Assembly: GCA_025800125.1 (NCBI GenBank)
Contig: JAOXSF010000093.1
Coordinates: forward strand, 1-58,769
Source of the DNA: Marinobacterium sp.
GTDB lineage: Bacteria; Pseudomonadota; Gammaproteobacteria; Pseudomonadales; Balneatricaceae
Direction of reading: 5' to 3'
DNA length: 58,769 nt
Of the stretch, positions 8,599-17,579 are shown piece by piece. The translations under genes were made by a program, and so were the position numbers. A model generated the notes under the pieces. The model did not search any database. It was not told the origin of the DNA and saw only the letters and a list, made by a program, of their open reading frames with translations. Position 1 is the stretch's first letter; each line of letters starts with the position of its first letter.

Positions 8599-9917
8599 TA
8601 AAACTGCGAGCTGTGCTGTTTATTCAGCTGATGTTGTGGCTGTCAGGGTGTCAGACATTAGCTCCGGTTGCTGGTGAAGCGCTCCTGGATGGTAGAGATC
8701 AGGATGACCGGAGTGCCAGATATGTATCTGAAAACGGGTATGGCTCCGGGCAGATTGTTGGCGCAGGGGGTGCAAACGCTGGTGATATAGACGTTGGAGA
8801 TATAAGTCTTGTAGATATGAATACAGAGACTGCGCAAGGCGGAGAAAACGTTGCAAAAAGTTTTGCAGTTGATCTTCATTCAGGTATGCCTGTACCTGTA
8901 AAGCCCGCTAGCAGGCGTGAAACGCCTTACCCGTATTTGAAGGCACCTGCTGCATTTCGACAGCCGTACCCCTGGTTGCAGTTAAAGCTTGACAAAACCA
9001 TTGCAGGGCGGCTTGCAAGTGCAGATGTGCTTGAGTATCGACCAGCCGTGAAGCGGATAAATGTTCCATTTGCGTCGTTCTCTGCTGACCAGTTATGTGC
9101 AACGAATGAGATAGCGATGCCGCTGGATGCAGGGCCGAGGCAGAACTGGATTACCCGCCAGGTCAGTAGCCTGGCGGGTGACCTCTGGCAGCGCTGGTTT
9201 GGTGATGAAGGACATTCCCGGCCCTTGTTACGGGCAACAGAGGATGGGCTGAATTCATTACCTGCTGAAACGTTTCTGGCCGAAGATCGTCGTTTGCAGC
9301 TGAGTCTGCGAGGTGTTTTAGGGTCACAGGGGTTGCAGTTGAGCACTCGATTGTCGGGTGCAGAAGACCAGCCGGGGGTTCACCTGATATTCCTTGAGCG
9401 CAGAGATTGTCAGCGAGCCTGGCCTGATAAGTACCAGATCTATGGCTACTGGTCAGATAGCGCTGACCAGTCTGGCCCACATAAGGATGACCAGCGTCCA
9501 GTTGAGTGGCAGAAATCAGACAGACATAATATGGAAAAGCAGAATACCGCACTGGTTTTGCTTGAATCTGGAGCCTTCCAGAAGAGCACTTTTCAAAAAA
9601 GTATCGCAAGGGTAGCAGGCGTAAGCACCAATATTGAGGCAGGAAACAGTCGCAAGGTGAGGCTGTCGCGTTATCAGACAAGTCTACTTACAAGCGCTCC
9701 CCCTGCGATCTGGCAGCAACTGGGTTATAGCTCGCCTGAGCGGGGCGTGAATGCATCAGGTAGCCATTTCAGTGGTATCGCAAGCTCTGAACAGTTGGTG
9801 GATGCTGTGCTGGTTATACATATTGCACGGGCGGTTGATCGTCGTTACCTGACGGAAGTGATGCTGTTTCGTTTGCAGGTAATGAATAATGGGCAGATCC
9901 GTTTCAGGCGTATCTGA
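8595..9917 (+). CDS. Lipoprotein of unknown function coupled to the subtilase-like gene
   Basis: The start is GTG at 8595, inside GTGA, which overlaps the previous stop; AGAGGAGA four bases upstream supports translational coupling. The 440-residue product begins with a lipoprotein signal (FIQLMLWLSGC, lipid Cys C19) and is then low in recognisable motifs: a Gly/Asp-rich linker (residues ~50-85), then a mixed region ending in LRVMNN-like strands (MLFRLQVMNNGQIRFRRI). I do not recognise a Pfam family. Position and coupling link it to the pseudoprotease, so the two probably work together in the envelope. It is convergent with the response regulator gene. Confidence 0.82.
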   Translation: MIKLRAVLFIQLMLWLSGCQTLAPVAGEALLDGRDQDDRSARYVSENGYGSGQIVGAGGANAGDIDVGDISLVDMNTETAQGGENVAKSFAVDLHSGMPVPVKPASRRETPYPYLKAPAAFRQPYPWLQLKLDKTIAGRLASADVLEYRPAVKRINVPFASFSADQLCATNEIAMPLDAGPRQNWITRQVSSLAGDLWQRWFGDEGHSRPLLRATEDGLNSLPAETFLAEDRRLQLSLRGVLGSQGLQLSTRLSGAEDQPGVHLIFLERRDCQRAWPDKYQIYGYWSDSADQSGPHKDDQRPVEWQKSDRHNMEKQNTALVLLESGAFQKSTFQKSIARVAGVSTNIEAGNSRKVRLSRYQTSLLTSAPPAIWQQLGYSSPERGVNASGSHFSGIASSEQLVDAVLVIHIARAVDRRYLTEVMLFRLQVMNNGQIRFRRI

Positions 9918-9949
9918 TCATGGCTCTGCCCAATATTCTGCCTGATAAA

Positions 9950-10594
9950 TCAGCGAGCCTGGTTAAAGTCCAGATTACCTGCACAGAGGACAGCCTGCAT
10001 ACGGTTATGGACACCTAGCTTACGAAGAATCGCAGAAACATGAGCCTTGACAGTTGTTTCTGCAATATTCAGGTTATAGGCAATCTGTTTGTTAGATTCT
10101 CCCATCGACATGCGCTCCAGTACCAGTAACTGACGGCGAGTGAGAGAGGAAAAAATTTCGTTGCTGATCGCAGGTTCGTTACTGGGAGTGGGTTCTGTCT
10201 TGATAACGTCAGCAGGTATATAAGTGTTGCCAGCCAGGATTTTCTCCAGTGCCAGGCGCATCTGTTCCCGTGGTGTTGACTTCGGGATAAAGCCCGCAGC
10301 GCCGTAAGTGACGGCCTGCATTATGATTTGCTTATCTTCTTCGGCAGAAACAATAACAACTGGCGTAAACGGGACTTCGTTGCGCAGGGTGATGAGGCCG
10401 TGCAGTCCATTCATTCCGGGCATGTTCAGATCCAGCAGAATCAGATCAATATCGTCATTATTACGTGTCAATGTCAGCGTACTTTCAAGTTCATCTGCTT
10501 CAAGGGTTTCGCAACCGCTGAAACCGCTGTGTATGACACTGGTAATAGCATCTCGAAATAGCGGATGATCATCAGCTATCAGAATTTTGTACAC
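9950..10594 (-). CDS. NarL/FixJ-type two-component response regulator (LuxR HTH)
   Basis: The 214-residue protein has a receiver domain (residues 1-120) with the acidic pair in IADDHP, phospho-acceptor D55 in LLDLNMPG and K105 in GFIPKS, then a LuxR-type helix-turn-helix ([41 protein letters not shown]). Phosphorylation by a histidine kinase should control DNA binding; no kinase gene is in the window, so it is an orphan here. The receiver and HTH resemble AgmR/ErbR-like regulators of alcohol and glycerol oxidation in pseudomonads, but that assignment is tentative. Confidence 0.9.
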   Translation of the reverse strand: MYKILIADDHPLFRDAITSVIHSGFSGCETLEADELESTLTLTRNNDDIDLILLDLNMPGMNGLHGLITLRNEVPFTPVVIVSAEEDKQIIMQAVTYGAAGFIPKSTPREQMRLALEKILAGNTYIPADVIKTEPTPSNEPAISNEIFSSLTRRQLLVLERMSMGESNKQIAYNLNIAETTVKAHVSAILRKLGVHNRMQAVLCAGNLDFNQAR

Positions 10595-11094
10595 GGGGAG
10601 TCTCCCTGATCATTTAGCTTGTGCAGACATACAGTCTGGTCTGTATGATGGCCTGCGTTTACTGCCTGTCCCGCGCCCCCGTCTGCCTATTTTTTGTATG
10701 CGAGATTTCTGTATGCGAGGATAGAGCAGCCTGCAGCAACTTTTAAACAACCCTGGCCGGCTGTATCGGGCCTCAATCCGGTGGGTTGTCAATGTGTTTT
10801 CATAACCCGCCACTGACTGCAAAAGCATCGCGCTCCTCTTGCGAGTCTGTTTGAACGGGGGCATCACGTAATATGAAGGTTTGTTATTGTTATAAAGCTG
10901 CATCATACGTGAAAACCTTAGAAACAGGCACGCTATTTGTTAAATATAGGATTTAATCTATATACTTTAGTGCCGTTTATGTGATGGCTATGACTTTCAT
11001 CATGACTATGCCGGTCACGGTTTACGCCTGTCTCAGAATGTAACTTTGCCTCTGTGGTGCTGTGTTAACCATGGTTAATGGTGCTGCGTGTTGT
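10595..11094. other. 500-bp intergenic region, no gene recognised
   Basis: Both flanking genes read leftward, so this holds the regulator's promoter and the end of the buf operon. TTTCTGTATGCGAG-like direct repeats occur near 10693-10722, and the stretch 10930-10975 is AT-rich. A 98-codon minus frame (10610-10906) has a very basic, unstructured composition and no homology that I can see; I do not call it. Confidence 0.5.
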
Positions 11095-11895
11095 TTATTC
11101 GACCGGGTTGAGTGTTATTTTCTGATTCAATGCCTGGATACAGCCACGTTCAAGCCAGTTTGTCAGTGTTGTCAGCAAGTAGTGGCCAGCGGCTTCAGCA
11201 GGGAGTGTGTTGGCGGTCAATTGCGCGGCATATTCCAATGTTTCTCCTTTAAGCAAGCTGCGAAGTAGCTGTTCCTCTAGCCTCTCAAGTGCGGCAAATT
11301 CTGTCAGACGTTCTCTGTTACGCCAGACCAGCCAGGACTGCGATTCCTGTTGTGCGCAAGGTGGTGTCTGTTCTGCTTTCAAGGCTTGCCAGATTTGTAC
11401 GCTGTTATGAGTTGTTGAGAAGAGCTGCACACTTGGGTGGAAGGTAAATTTCAGTGCTGGCCATTCCTGGGAGGGTGTGTCAAATAGTGTGCTCTGAGTG
11501 GCGCGAGGGCTATCCGCAGCGTCAAATGCGACCAGCAGCAAGCGTTCGAATCTGGCCAGTTCTGAGATTTGCGGATGTTCTGAGAAGGGGGGATGTTGTG
11601 CCAGAAATTGAGGCAAGTTGTCGGCAAACTGGCGTAGCGACGTTGAAGTTGATGGGTAGCTGGTAAGGTAGCCATCCAGCAGCTGGTTATAAAGCTTATC
11701 TCCCAGATAAGCACCCAGTATCGGATGGTCTGTTTCTATGGTTTCTGATAGCCGGATGCGCCAGCCTGTACGATAAATATTGAGTCGCTGCATATTGTTG
11801 AGAGCGCCCTGTTCAGCAACATGCCGGCAGATGTCTGTGTTGCCGTGTTGTAACCATGCCATTAGCTGGCGTTGGCGTTGTTGCAGCGTACTCAT
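11095..11895 (-). CDS. bufC: BufC/HvfC-type partner of MNIO enzyme (DUF2063 N-terminal domain)
   Basis: This 266-residue cytoplasmic protein has the DUF2063 signature near its start (NIYRTGWRIRLSETIETDHPILGAYLGDKLYNQL) and a second helical domain. In bufferin and related pathways, the C protein binds the precursor peptide and presents it to the MNIO oxygenase. The gene starts with an ATG overlapping the bufB stop by four bases (11892-11895), so the two are translationally coupled. It is the last gene of the bufA-bufB-bufC set. Confidence 0.85.
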   Translation of the reverse strand: MSTLQQRQRQLMAWLQHGNTDICRHVAEQGALNNMQRLNIYRTGWRIRLSETIETDHPILGAYLGDKLYNQLLDGYLTSYPSTSTSLRQFADNLPQFLAQHPPFSEHPQISELARFERLLLVAFDAADSPRATQSTLFDTPSQEWPALKFTFHPSVQLFSTTHNSVQIWQALKAEQTPPCAQQESQSWLVWRNRERLTEFAALERLEEQLLRSLLKGETLEYAAQLTANTLPAEAAGHYLLTTLTNWLERGCIQALNQKITLNPVE

Positions 11896-12818
11896 GATGT
11901 TGTTCCTGCAAGGAGGTTTGTTGTAAGAGAATTTGCATCTGAACGGGAGGGGCTCGGTAATGCTTTATCGGCAAGTGTATTGACGGCAATCTGGCGAGCA
12001 ATATCAAGCTCATCAAGCAGTGTATTGAATTCGGGTATGTGGCCGTCGCGTTCAATCATTGTGCTTACTGCGCCGCAATGCTTCAGGGCGTCAGCATAGA
12101 GCGACCAGACATCTTCGCAGACATCATGGTCATGGGTATCGATGATATGGTCACCGCAGTCTGTGTGGCCCGCCAGATGAAACTGTTGTACACGTGTGGG
12201 GTTTATCGCTTGCAGGTAGGTGTGTGGGTTAAAGCCGTGGTTGCGGGCGCTAACGTAGATATTGTTGATGTCCAGAAGCATCAGGCAGTCTGCACGTTCT
12301 GTGACCTCGCTGTAGAATTCCCATTCAGTCATGTCTGATTCGCGATAACTGATATAGCTGGAGACATTTTCCAGTAACAACTGTCGGCCAAGTGTGTCCT
12401 GAACGCGGTTCAGGCGTTCAACTACGTGGTTGATGGCTTCTTCCGTATAGGGTAGGGGTAACAGGTCGTGACTATTCTGGCCGTCTACACCGGTCCAGCA
12501 AAGGTGATCAGAAACCCAGGCGGGTTGGACATCGTTAACCAGTGTTTTCAGTTGGCGCAGGTAATCCATGTTGAGTGGGTCTGTACTGCCGATGGACATT
12601 GATACGCCATGCAGCACCACCGGGTAATGTTCACGAATTTTCTGAAGGTAGTAACGGGGTTTGCCGCCTGCAACCATGAAGTTTTCGGAAATAACTTCGA
12701 ACCAGTCAGCACTCTGTCGCTGTTGGCTGTTTGTGCACTGTAATACATCGTGGAAGTGTTGGGGGCGCAGACCAAGTCCGAAACCAAGAAAGGGGTGTTT
12801 CATCTTGTCTTTATCCAT
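11892..12818 (-). CDS. bufB: MNIO-family multinuclear iron oxygenase BufB (DUF692)
   Basis: A DUF692/MNIO enzyme with a TIM-barrel fold. Family metal-ligand motifs are visible: SDHLCWTG, LLENVSSYI, LDINNIYVSARNHGF, HLAGHTD, IDTHDHDV and IERDGHIPEF. These enzymes modify cysteines of a precursor peptide; in bufferin pathways this yields a copper-binding metallophore. The ATG at 12818 gives 308 residues and the ATG at 12803 gives 303 (MKHPFLGFGLG); neither has a strong ribosome site, and the frame extends to 12902 without support. A strong hairpin (12829-12855) lies directly in front. The substrate should be the duplicated Cys-rich lipoprotein encoded just upstream. Confidence 0.9.
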   Translation of the reverse strand: MDKDKMKHPFLGFGLGLRPQHFHDVLQCTNSQQRQSADWFEVISENFMVAGGKPRYYLQKIREHYPVVLHGVSMSIGSTDPLNMDYLRQLKTLVNDVQPAWVSDHLCWTGVDGQNSHDLLPLPYTEEAINHVVERLNRVQDTLGRQLLLENVSSYISYRESDMTEWEFYSEVTERADCLMLLDINNIYVSARNHGFNPHTYLQAINPTRVQQFHLAGHTDCGDHIIDTHDHDVCEDVWSLYADALKHCGAVSTMIERDGHIPEFNTLLDELDIARQIAVNTLADKALPSPSRSDANSLTTNLLAGTTS

Positions 12819-12828
12819 ACAGTCTGAA

Positions 12829-12855
12829 GCAGGCCGACAAGTAATGTCGGCCTGC
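12829..12855 (-). promoter_or_regulatory. Perfect 11-bp hairpin between bufA and bufB
   Basis: GCAGGCCGACA (12829-12839) and TGTCGGCCTGC (12845-12855) form a perfect stem with a five-base loop. In the direction of the buf operon the hairpin is not followed by a T-tract, so it is more likely to protect the bufA mRNA or lower readthrough into bufB than to be a full terminator. Such spacing fits a need for much more precursor than enzyme. On the plus strand it is followed by TTTTG. Confidence 0.65.
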
Positions 12856-12902
12856 TTTTGGGCTGTTAGCTTTGCCGTGGCTATTAGCGCTGTTTGTCGC
12901 AA

Positions 12903-13367
12903 TCAGCCTTGCTTGCCGCCGATATCGGCACAGGATTTAGCTGTAGTCATCACAAATCCGGTGCCTTTGCAGGATGCGTGACCTGCGCAGGCATTGTCGG
13001 CTGTTTTGCAGTCATTATGGCCTTTGCAGACATTCACGCCGTAGCATTGTGTCAGCTCTGCTTTGGATATCTGGCCTCGCCAGTCATCTTTCAGATTGCC
13101 GCCAACGTCGGCGCAGGCTTTGGATGGCATGGCAACGAAACCAGTACCTTTGCAGGATGCCTGGCCTGCGCAACTATTGGACGCGCCGCCGCAATCGTTG
13201 TGTCCTTTGCAGACATTTACGCCATAACAATGTACCAGGTCTGTTGTGTCGCCGTCGCTGCTTGTGCTTGCGCTGGTCGTGTTGGCATTGGATTGGCATC
13301 CCGCCAGTGCTGCAGCGGAAAAGACAACAGCCATGCCGGACAGGGCTGGTTTCATATTTTTATTCAT
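12903..13367 (-). CDS. bufA: Bufferin-type metallophore precursor with duplicated Cys-rich domain and lipobox
   Basis: The 154-residue product starts with an export signal ending in AALAGC, a lipobox with C24, so it may be a lipoprotein rather than a free periplasmic peptide. Two copies of a ~44-residue unit follow (47-90 and 108-151), each with six Cys in the pattern [13 protein letters not shown], [12 protein letters not shown] and K(A/S)CADxGG. One such unit is the usual core of BufA2-type bufferins, so this precursor is a tandem dimer with 12 core Cys. Modified bufferins bind copper. GAGGA nine bases upstream supports the start. It is the first gene of the operon with bufB and bufC. Confidence 0.85.
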   Translation of the reverse strand: MNKNMKPALSGMAVVFSAAALAGCQSNANTTSASTSSDGDTTDLVHCYGVNVCKGHNDCGGASNSCAGQASCKGTGFVAMPSKACADVGGNLKDDWRGQISKAELTQCYGVNVCKGHNDCKTADNACAGHASCKGTGFVMTTAKSCADIGGKQG

Positions 13368-13977
13368 TTTTCTTCATCCTCAAACGGTAGTGTCCTGCTT
13401 CTGTCGGGTTGAGCAGGTAATGCCTTTGAGTGTGCAACATGAGTATTCGTTCAATCATTATTGAAAAAAATCCAACAATCGAGTTTCATCTTTTTTGGGG
13501 AGTTGCAATGGTTTTTTAGTTTGATTTGTCAGGCGGTTTTGCTCTATCAGGGGTTATGTTTATGATGTTATCAGGGCAGAAAAACACATTTTATTTCCAC
13601 CACTTGCTGTAGCTGTGAGGGTATTTTTCCAGATTGAGCTTCAGGCGAAGTAAAGTTTTCTTCTGTGTCAGCAGGTATTTTACTCGGTAATATCTGAATG
13701 GATTGTAATTTGTACATCTCTTTCTAGATCTTTGGTATAGGTTTTATTTACCTTGCTGTATGGTGCTATGCGGAAGGGTTGTATCTTATTGTTTGTAAAT
13801 GGTTTTTTTTGGTGTGTATCAGCTCTTGCTGTCTGGTTCTTGGTGGTTCAGGTCAATTAAAGTGTCAAATCAGATTTCAGAGCCTACCGGGCGTGTGCCG
13901 GAAGCTGTTAGACTGCCTTGGCAAAATCAGAATAATACCGGGTTAATTTAACCTCTGGTTTGATCTCTACGGAGTAA
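13368..13977. other. 610-bp AT-rich divergent intergenic region
   Basis: This region separates the buf operon (leftward) from the PilZ chemoreceptor gene (rightward) and must hold both promoters. A palindrome TTCAATCATTATTGAA is at 13450-13465 on the buf side, and GGTTAATTTAACC at 13941-13953 just upstream of the chemoreceptor start. I see no convincing gene. No metal-regulator box was identified with confidence. Confidence 0.5.
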
Positions 13978-15627
13978 ATGGACATCACAATGAGTTGGTT
14001 TTCTGGTCTGAGTATCCGCTGGAAGTTACAGTTAGGCTTTTTTCTGGTGACAATGTTCACCACTATCTACAATCGCTGGCTGGCGACACTGGAGCTGGAT
14101 GAAGCGGTTGAGACAGCACAGAAATATCATGCCTCTCCTGAACTGATTGAAGCGCTTGTGCAGCAGAAACAGGGATTTATCATCCACTCTATCTGGGAGT
14201 CTGGGCTGGAGTTTGTACTGCAGTTCTTCATCATCGGCGTTGTTGCCAGCCTGTTTGTGCGCCCTATCATTGATCTGATTCGTAGCCTTCAGGCTGTCAG
14301 TAATGGCGACCTGACCCAGAATATAACGACCAGTTCCCAGGATGAGATTGGTGTGGTGGTTGAGCATTTTAACGTCATGCTGGATAAGCTTAACTCAGTG
14401 CTGTCCAATGTAGACAACAGCTCAACACATATTCGTCAGTCGGCGTATCAGATTGCCAGGGTATCGCAGGATATTGCGACCATCAGTGAGTCAGAGAACC
14501 ACCACTTTGTTGAGCTTGCTGATGTCATTCGTCAATTGCACTCGGCGTCAGAGCAGGTGCAGCAAACAGCTGTAAAATCACTTGAGAGCGCCCAGCATAA
14601 TGAGCACACCGCTAGCACCAGTGTGCAGGGGATGAGGGCGAATATCGAAGAGCTGATCAGTATCAGCAGTGAGATTTCAGAAGCGTCGAAGCGCGTTGAG
14701 GCTTTGAATGAAGCGGCACAACAGATCGGGGACATTATCGGAAATATCCGTGAGATTGCTGATCAGACTAACCTGTTGGCCTTGAATGCGGCGATTGAAG
14801 CTGCACGTGCTGGTGAGCAGGGGCGTGGTTTTGCTGTTGTCGCTGATGAGGTGCGTGCTCTGGCAGAAAAAACCAGTCAGTCTTCTGTGCAAATTACAGA
14901 TATCACCGGGCAGTTTGCGCAACGGGTAGGTGATGTGACCCAGACGATGGCGCATATGGTGAAACTGGTGCAGACGAACAGCCAGGAGTCTGAAGCTACG
15001 GTCAAAGAGTTGGCGTTAGTGGAAGAGAGTGCAAGGACCAGTGCTGAACAGGCTGCTCTGATTGAACGTAATAGCGCGCGTCAGTTGGCAACTTTTACCG
15101 AGCTTGAAGAGGCGATGGATAGATTGCTGGAAGTCTTTAAGCAGAATGCCTCTAAAGTGGCGAATACAGCAAATATAGGTGAAGTGCTGTATGACCTGAC
15201 ACGTGATCTGGCTCATTTGCTTGGTGGTTTCACCCTGCAGCCGGGGGCGCTGCGGCTGGAAGACAGTATTTCTAATGAGCGTCGTCGCAGTGCACGTATT
15301 AGCAGTAATCTGCTGATTTCAGTGACCGATCAAGAAACAGGGCGAGATAAAGATGGTTTTTGTCATGACTTGAGTATGCAGGGTATGCGTATTGCTGTGC
15401 CGCTATCGCTCAAGGATGGTGCAGTGGTCAGTCTGCATGTTCGTTTACCATCTGATGATATTTCCGAATATAACCGTATGCGCCCTCTTGATATTGAAGG
15501 TAAGGTTGTTCGTCTTCATAGCGAAAAGGGCGAGCAGCGTATTTATGGCGTACATTTCTGTGAAGTGACTGGTTCCCAGCAAGAGCAGTTGCGGCGCTGT
15601 ATGCAGTTTTTCCAGGGACGAGGCTGA
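13978..15627 (+). CDS. Methyl-accepting chemotaxis protein with C-terminal PilZ domain
   Basis: The 549-residue membrane receptor starts at an ATG preceded by GGAG. Two membrane helices (about 17-35 and 75-95) bracket a short periplasmic loop of ~35 residues, then comes a HAMP domain, and the MCP signalling hairpin tip ([20 protein letters not shown]) is at about 260-280. The C-terminal ~110 residues are a PilZ domain with RRRSAR near 435 and DLSMQG near 465, the arginine and D-x-S-x-x-G motifs that bind c-di-GMP. It should pass signals to CheA/CheW while sensing c-di-GMP. The tiny periplasmic loop suggests that the main input is cytoplasmic. Confidence 0.92.
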   Translation: MDITMSWFSGLSIRWKLQLGFFLVTMFTTIYNRWLATLELDEAVETAQKYHASPELIEALVQQKQGFIIHSIWESGLEFVLQFFIIGVVASLFVRPIIDLIRSLQAVSNGDLTQNITTSSQDEIGVVVEHFNVMLDKLNSVLSNVDNSSTHIRQSAYQIARVSQDIATISESENHHFVELADVIRQLHSASEQVQQTAVKSLESAQHNEHTASTSVQGMRANIEELISISSEISEASKRVEALNEAAQQIGDIIGNIREIADQTNLLALNAAIEAARAGEQGRGFAVVADEVRALAEKTSQSSVQITDITGQFAQRVGDVTQTMAHMVKLVQTNSQESEATVKELALVEESARTSAEQAALIERNSARQLATFTELEEAMDRLLEVFKQNASKVANTANIGEVLYDLTRDLAHLLGGFTLQPGALRLEDSISNERRRSARISSNLLISVTDQETGRDKDGFCHDLSMQGMRIAVPLSLKDGAVVSLHVRLPSDDISEYNRMRPLDIEGKVVRLHSEKGEQRIYGVHFCEVTGSQQEQLRRCMQFFQGRG

Positions 15628-15700
15628 TGTGATCGTGCCTCTATGGCACCAGAGTCAGTTTGTAGTGTGCTTGCAGTTGTTCAGGATACCAGTAGCATCG

Positions 15701-15722
15701 TGGCCTGTTATATAACAGGCCA
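15701..15722 (+). terminator. Perfect 22-bp palindrome after the PilZ chemoreceptor gene
   Basis: TGGCCTGTTA is followed at once by TATAACAGGCCA, giving a perfect dyad with no real loop. It lies 74 bases after the chemoreceptor stop and 38 before the MATE start. The following bases are only weakly T-rich, so it could be a terminator or an operator for the MATE gene. Confidence 0.5.
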
Positions 15723-15759
15723 TTCTGGCTTCTGATGCCTCTTCTTTCCGGATCTCTCT

Positions 15760-17103
15760 ATGTCTTCCAGACCTGATCTTCTTAGTGGGCCGATTCGCCC
15801 AACGCTGGTACGTATGACAGTGCCTATGATGCTGGGTATTGTCAGTTTGATGTTATTTAATCTGGCTGATGTCTACTTCGTCAGCCAGCTGGGTATTGAG
15901 CCTCTTGCAGCATTAGGTTTTACCTTTCCTGTTACCTTTACTATTGTCAGTCTGGCCATTGGTTTCGGTATTGGCACATCTGCCACGCTTGCGCGTCTTA
16001 TTGGTGCGGGTGAGCAGTCGCGCGCAAGTACGCTGGCAACTGATAATCTCTTGATGACCGCCCTGATTGTTATTCTTATATCGCTGATTTCTTTATGGCT
16101 TATCGACCCTGTCTTCCGGTTGATGGGTGCAGAAGAAGCTTTATTGCCGCTGATTCGTAGCTATATGTCGATCTGGTTCGTGGGTTCCACTTTCCTCGTT
16201 GTAAATATGGTTGGTAACAGTGCGATGCGGGCAGGCGGAGATACCGTAACACCAGCGCGGCTGATGGCTTTTTCGTCAGCTTTGAATCTGTTGCTGGATC
16301 CGTTGTTCATTTTTGGTGCTGGCCCTGTTCCTGCAATGGGAATTGAGGGTGCGGCATTGGCCAGTGTTTTGTCGTGGGGGGTGGCTACGTTAGTTGTATT
16401 ACATTTGTTGTATCATCGTCGTCAATTGCTGGTAATGCCAACGCTGGTGCCGTCAAGAATCATGCAGAACTGGTTGCTGGTCATGAAAATTGGCCTGCCT
16501 GCAGCATTGTCAAATATGATGACGCCGATAGCAGGTGCTGTAATGACTGCGGTTGTTGCTCAGCATGGGCCGGGGGCTGTTGCAGCCTTTGGTGTTGGTA
16601 ATCGTTTGGAGTCATTGTCTCTGCTGGTGTGTCTGGCGCTGTCGATGACATTGCCGCCGTTTATTAGCCAGAATTTTGGTGCAGGCCAGGTAGAGCGCGT
16701 TGTCAAGGGGTGGCAAGGAGCTGTACGTTTTGCTCTGGGATGGCAACTACTGGTTTATATAGTGTTAGTGGTCGTACGTGATCCTGTGGCGTCCTTATTC
16801 AGCGACGATGCTGATGTGCGTGAATTGATAGCGCTCTTGTTATTGATCGTGCCAATAGGTTTTGGTTGTCAGGCGGTAGCCTTTCTGACTGCCTCGGCGT
16901 TTAATGCACTTCATCAGCCAATGCGCGCAATGCGTCTGAGTGTAACTCGATTGTTTGCGCTGTACGTACCGTTAGGCTGGGTGGGAAGCCAGTTGGCTGG
17001 TCTGGATGGTATGTTTGCAGGCCTGGTTTTGGCAAATGTATTGACGGCATTGCTGGCCGGCTTCTGGATGAATCGTCACCTGCGGCAACTGCAAGCTAAG
17101 TAA
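15760..17103 (+). CDS. MATE family multidrug efflux transporter
   Basis: The 447-residue protein has the twelve-helix pattern of MATE exporters, beginning GPIRPTLVRMTVPMMLGIVSLMLFNLADVYFVSQLG, with the duplicated family motif in the second half (GLPAALSNMMTPIAGAVMTAVVAQHG). It should export cationic drugs or metabolites by Na+ or H+ antiport across the inner membrane. The length is typical. It stands alone, with a palindrome (15701-15722) in front. The substrate cannot be told from sequence. Confidence 0.92.
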   Translation: MSSRPDLLSGPIRPTLVRMTVPMMLGIVSLMLFNLADVYFVSQLGIEPLAALGFTFPVTFTIVSLAIGFGIGTSATLARLIGAGEQSRASTLATDNLLMTALIVILISLISLWLIDPVFRLMGAEEALLPLIRSYMSIWFVGSTFLVVNMVGNSAMRAGGDTVTPARLMAFSSALNLLLDPLFIFGAGPVPAMGIEGAALASVLSWGVATLVVLHLLYHRRQLLVMPTLVPSRIMQNWLLVMKIGLPAALSNMMTPIAGAVMTAVVAQHGPGAVAAFGVGNRLESLSLLVCLALSMTLPPFISQNFGAGQVERVVKGWQGAVRFALGWQLLVYIVLVVVRDPVASLFSDDADVRELIALLLLIVPIGFGCQAVAFLTASAFNALHQPMRAMRLSVTRLFALYVPLGWVGSQLAGLDGMFAGLVLANVLTALLAGFWMNRHLRQLQAK

Positions 17104-17579
17104 AGAAATTGCTTCTCTTTCTACAGTATTTTCTGTCTGTAACTCTACTCCTGGCGGAGGCCTCTCTGCTCTGTAAAAGCTTCCCTTCCTGTAAAGTACC
17201 TTCTGTGAAAAAGTATTTCCTGTAGAAAGCGCTTTAGCTGATTTTTTTCAAATGCTTTCTACAGGAGTGTATATCATGTGAATGCTATTATACCTTTTGC
17301 CTGGGGTGATTATTTGATGTTTGTCTGTTCATGGTCTAGCAAAAAATAGTGCTTGTCACCTGCTTTTAACATGGTCATTATATATTTTAATCAGTCCTTG
17401 CCTGGTGGCTTATATCTGATAAATAGACACCAGTTGATGTTGTCTATGTTAGAGCCAATATCCGATGAATAGTCTTCGGGCTGATTTCGCTATTTTAAAT
17501 TTAATCAGGCAAAAAAGGACTTACGTGTAGCTAATATAAAGTCTACATGGGTTTTACAATTATAATGGGGATGTGAAGC
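17104..17579. other. 476-bp intergenic region with a 12-bp inverted repeat
   Basis: CCTGTAGAAAGC (17219-17230) and GCTTTCTACAGG (17254-17265) are a perfect inverted repeat with a 23-base AT-rich spacer. Several CTGTAA/CTGTAGA-like motifs recur between 17120 and 17225. The rest is AT-rich and should hold the phaB promoter. The repeat could be a terminator for the MATE gene or a regulator site for phaB. Confidence 0.6.
17219..17265. repeat. Perfect 12-bp inverted repeat upstream of phaB
   Basis: The two 12-bp arms are exact complements. There is no T-run directly after the second arm (AGTGTATATC), so a protein-binding site is as likely as a terminator. It lies ~315 bases before the phaB start. 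Confidence 0.6.

Noticed and set aside
10610..10906. 98-codon minus-strand frame upstream of the response regulator
   Set aside because: Strongly basic, unstructured translation, no ribosome site and no family likeness; best read as non-coding.
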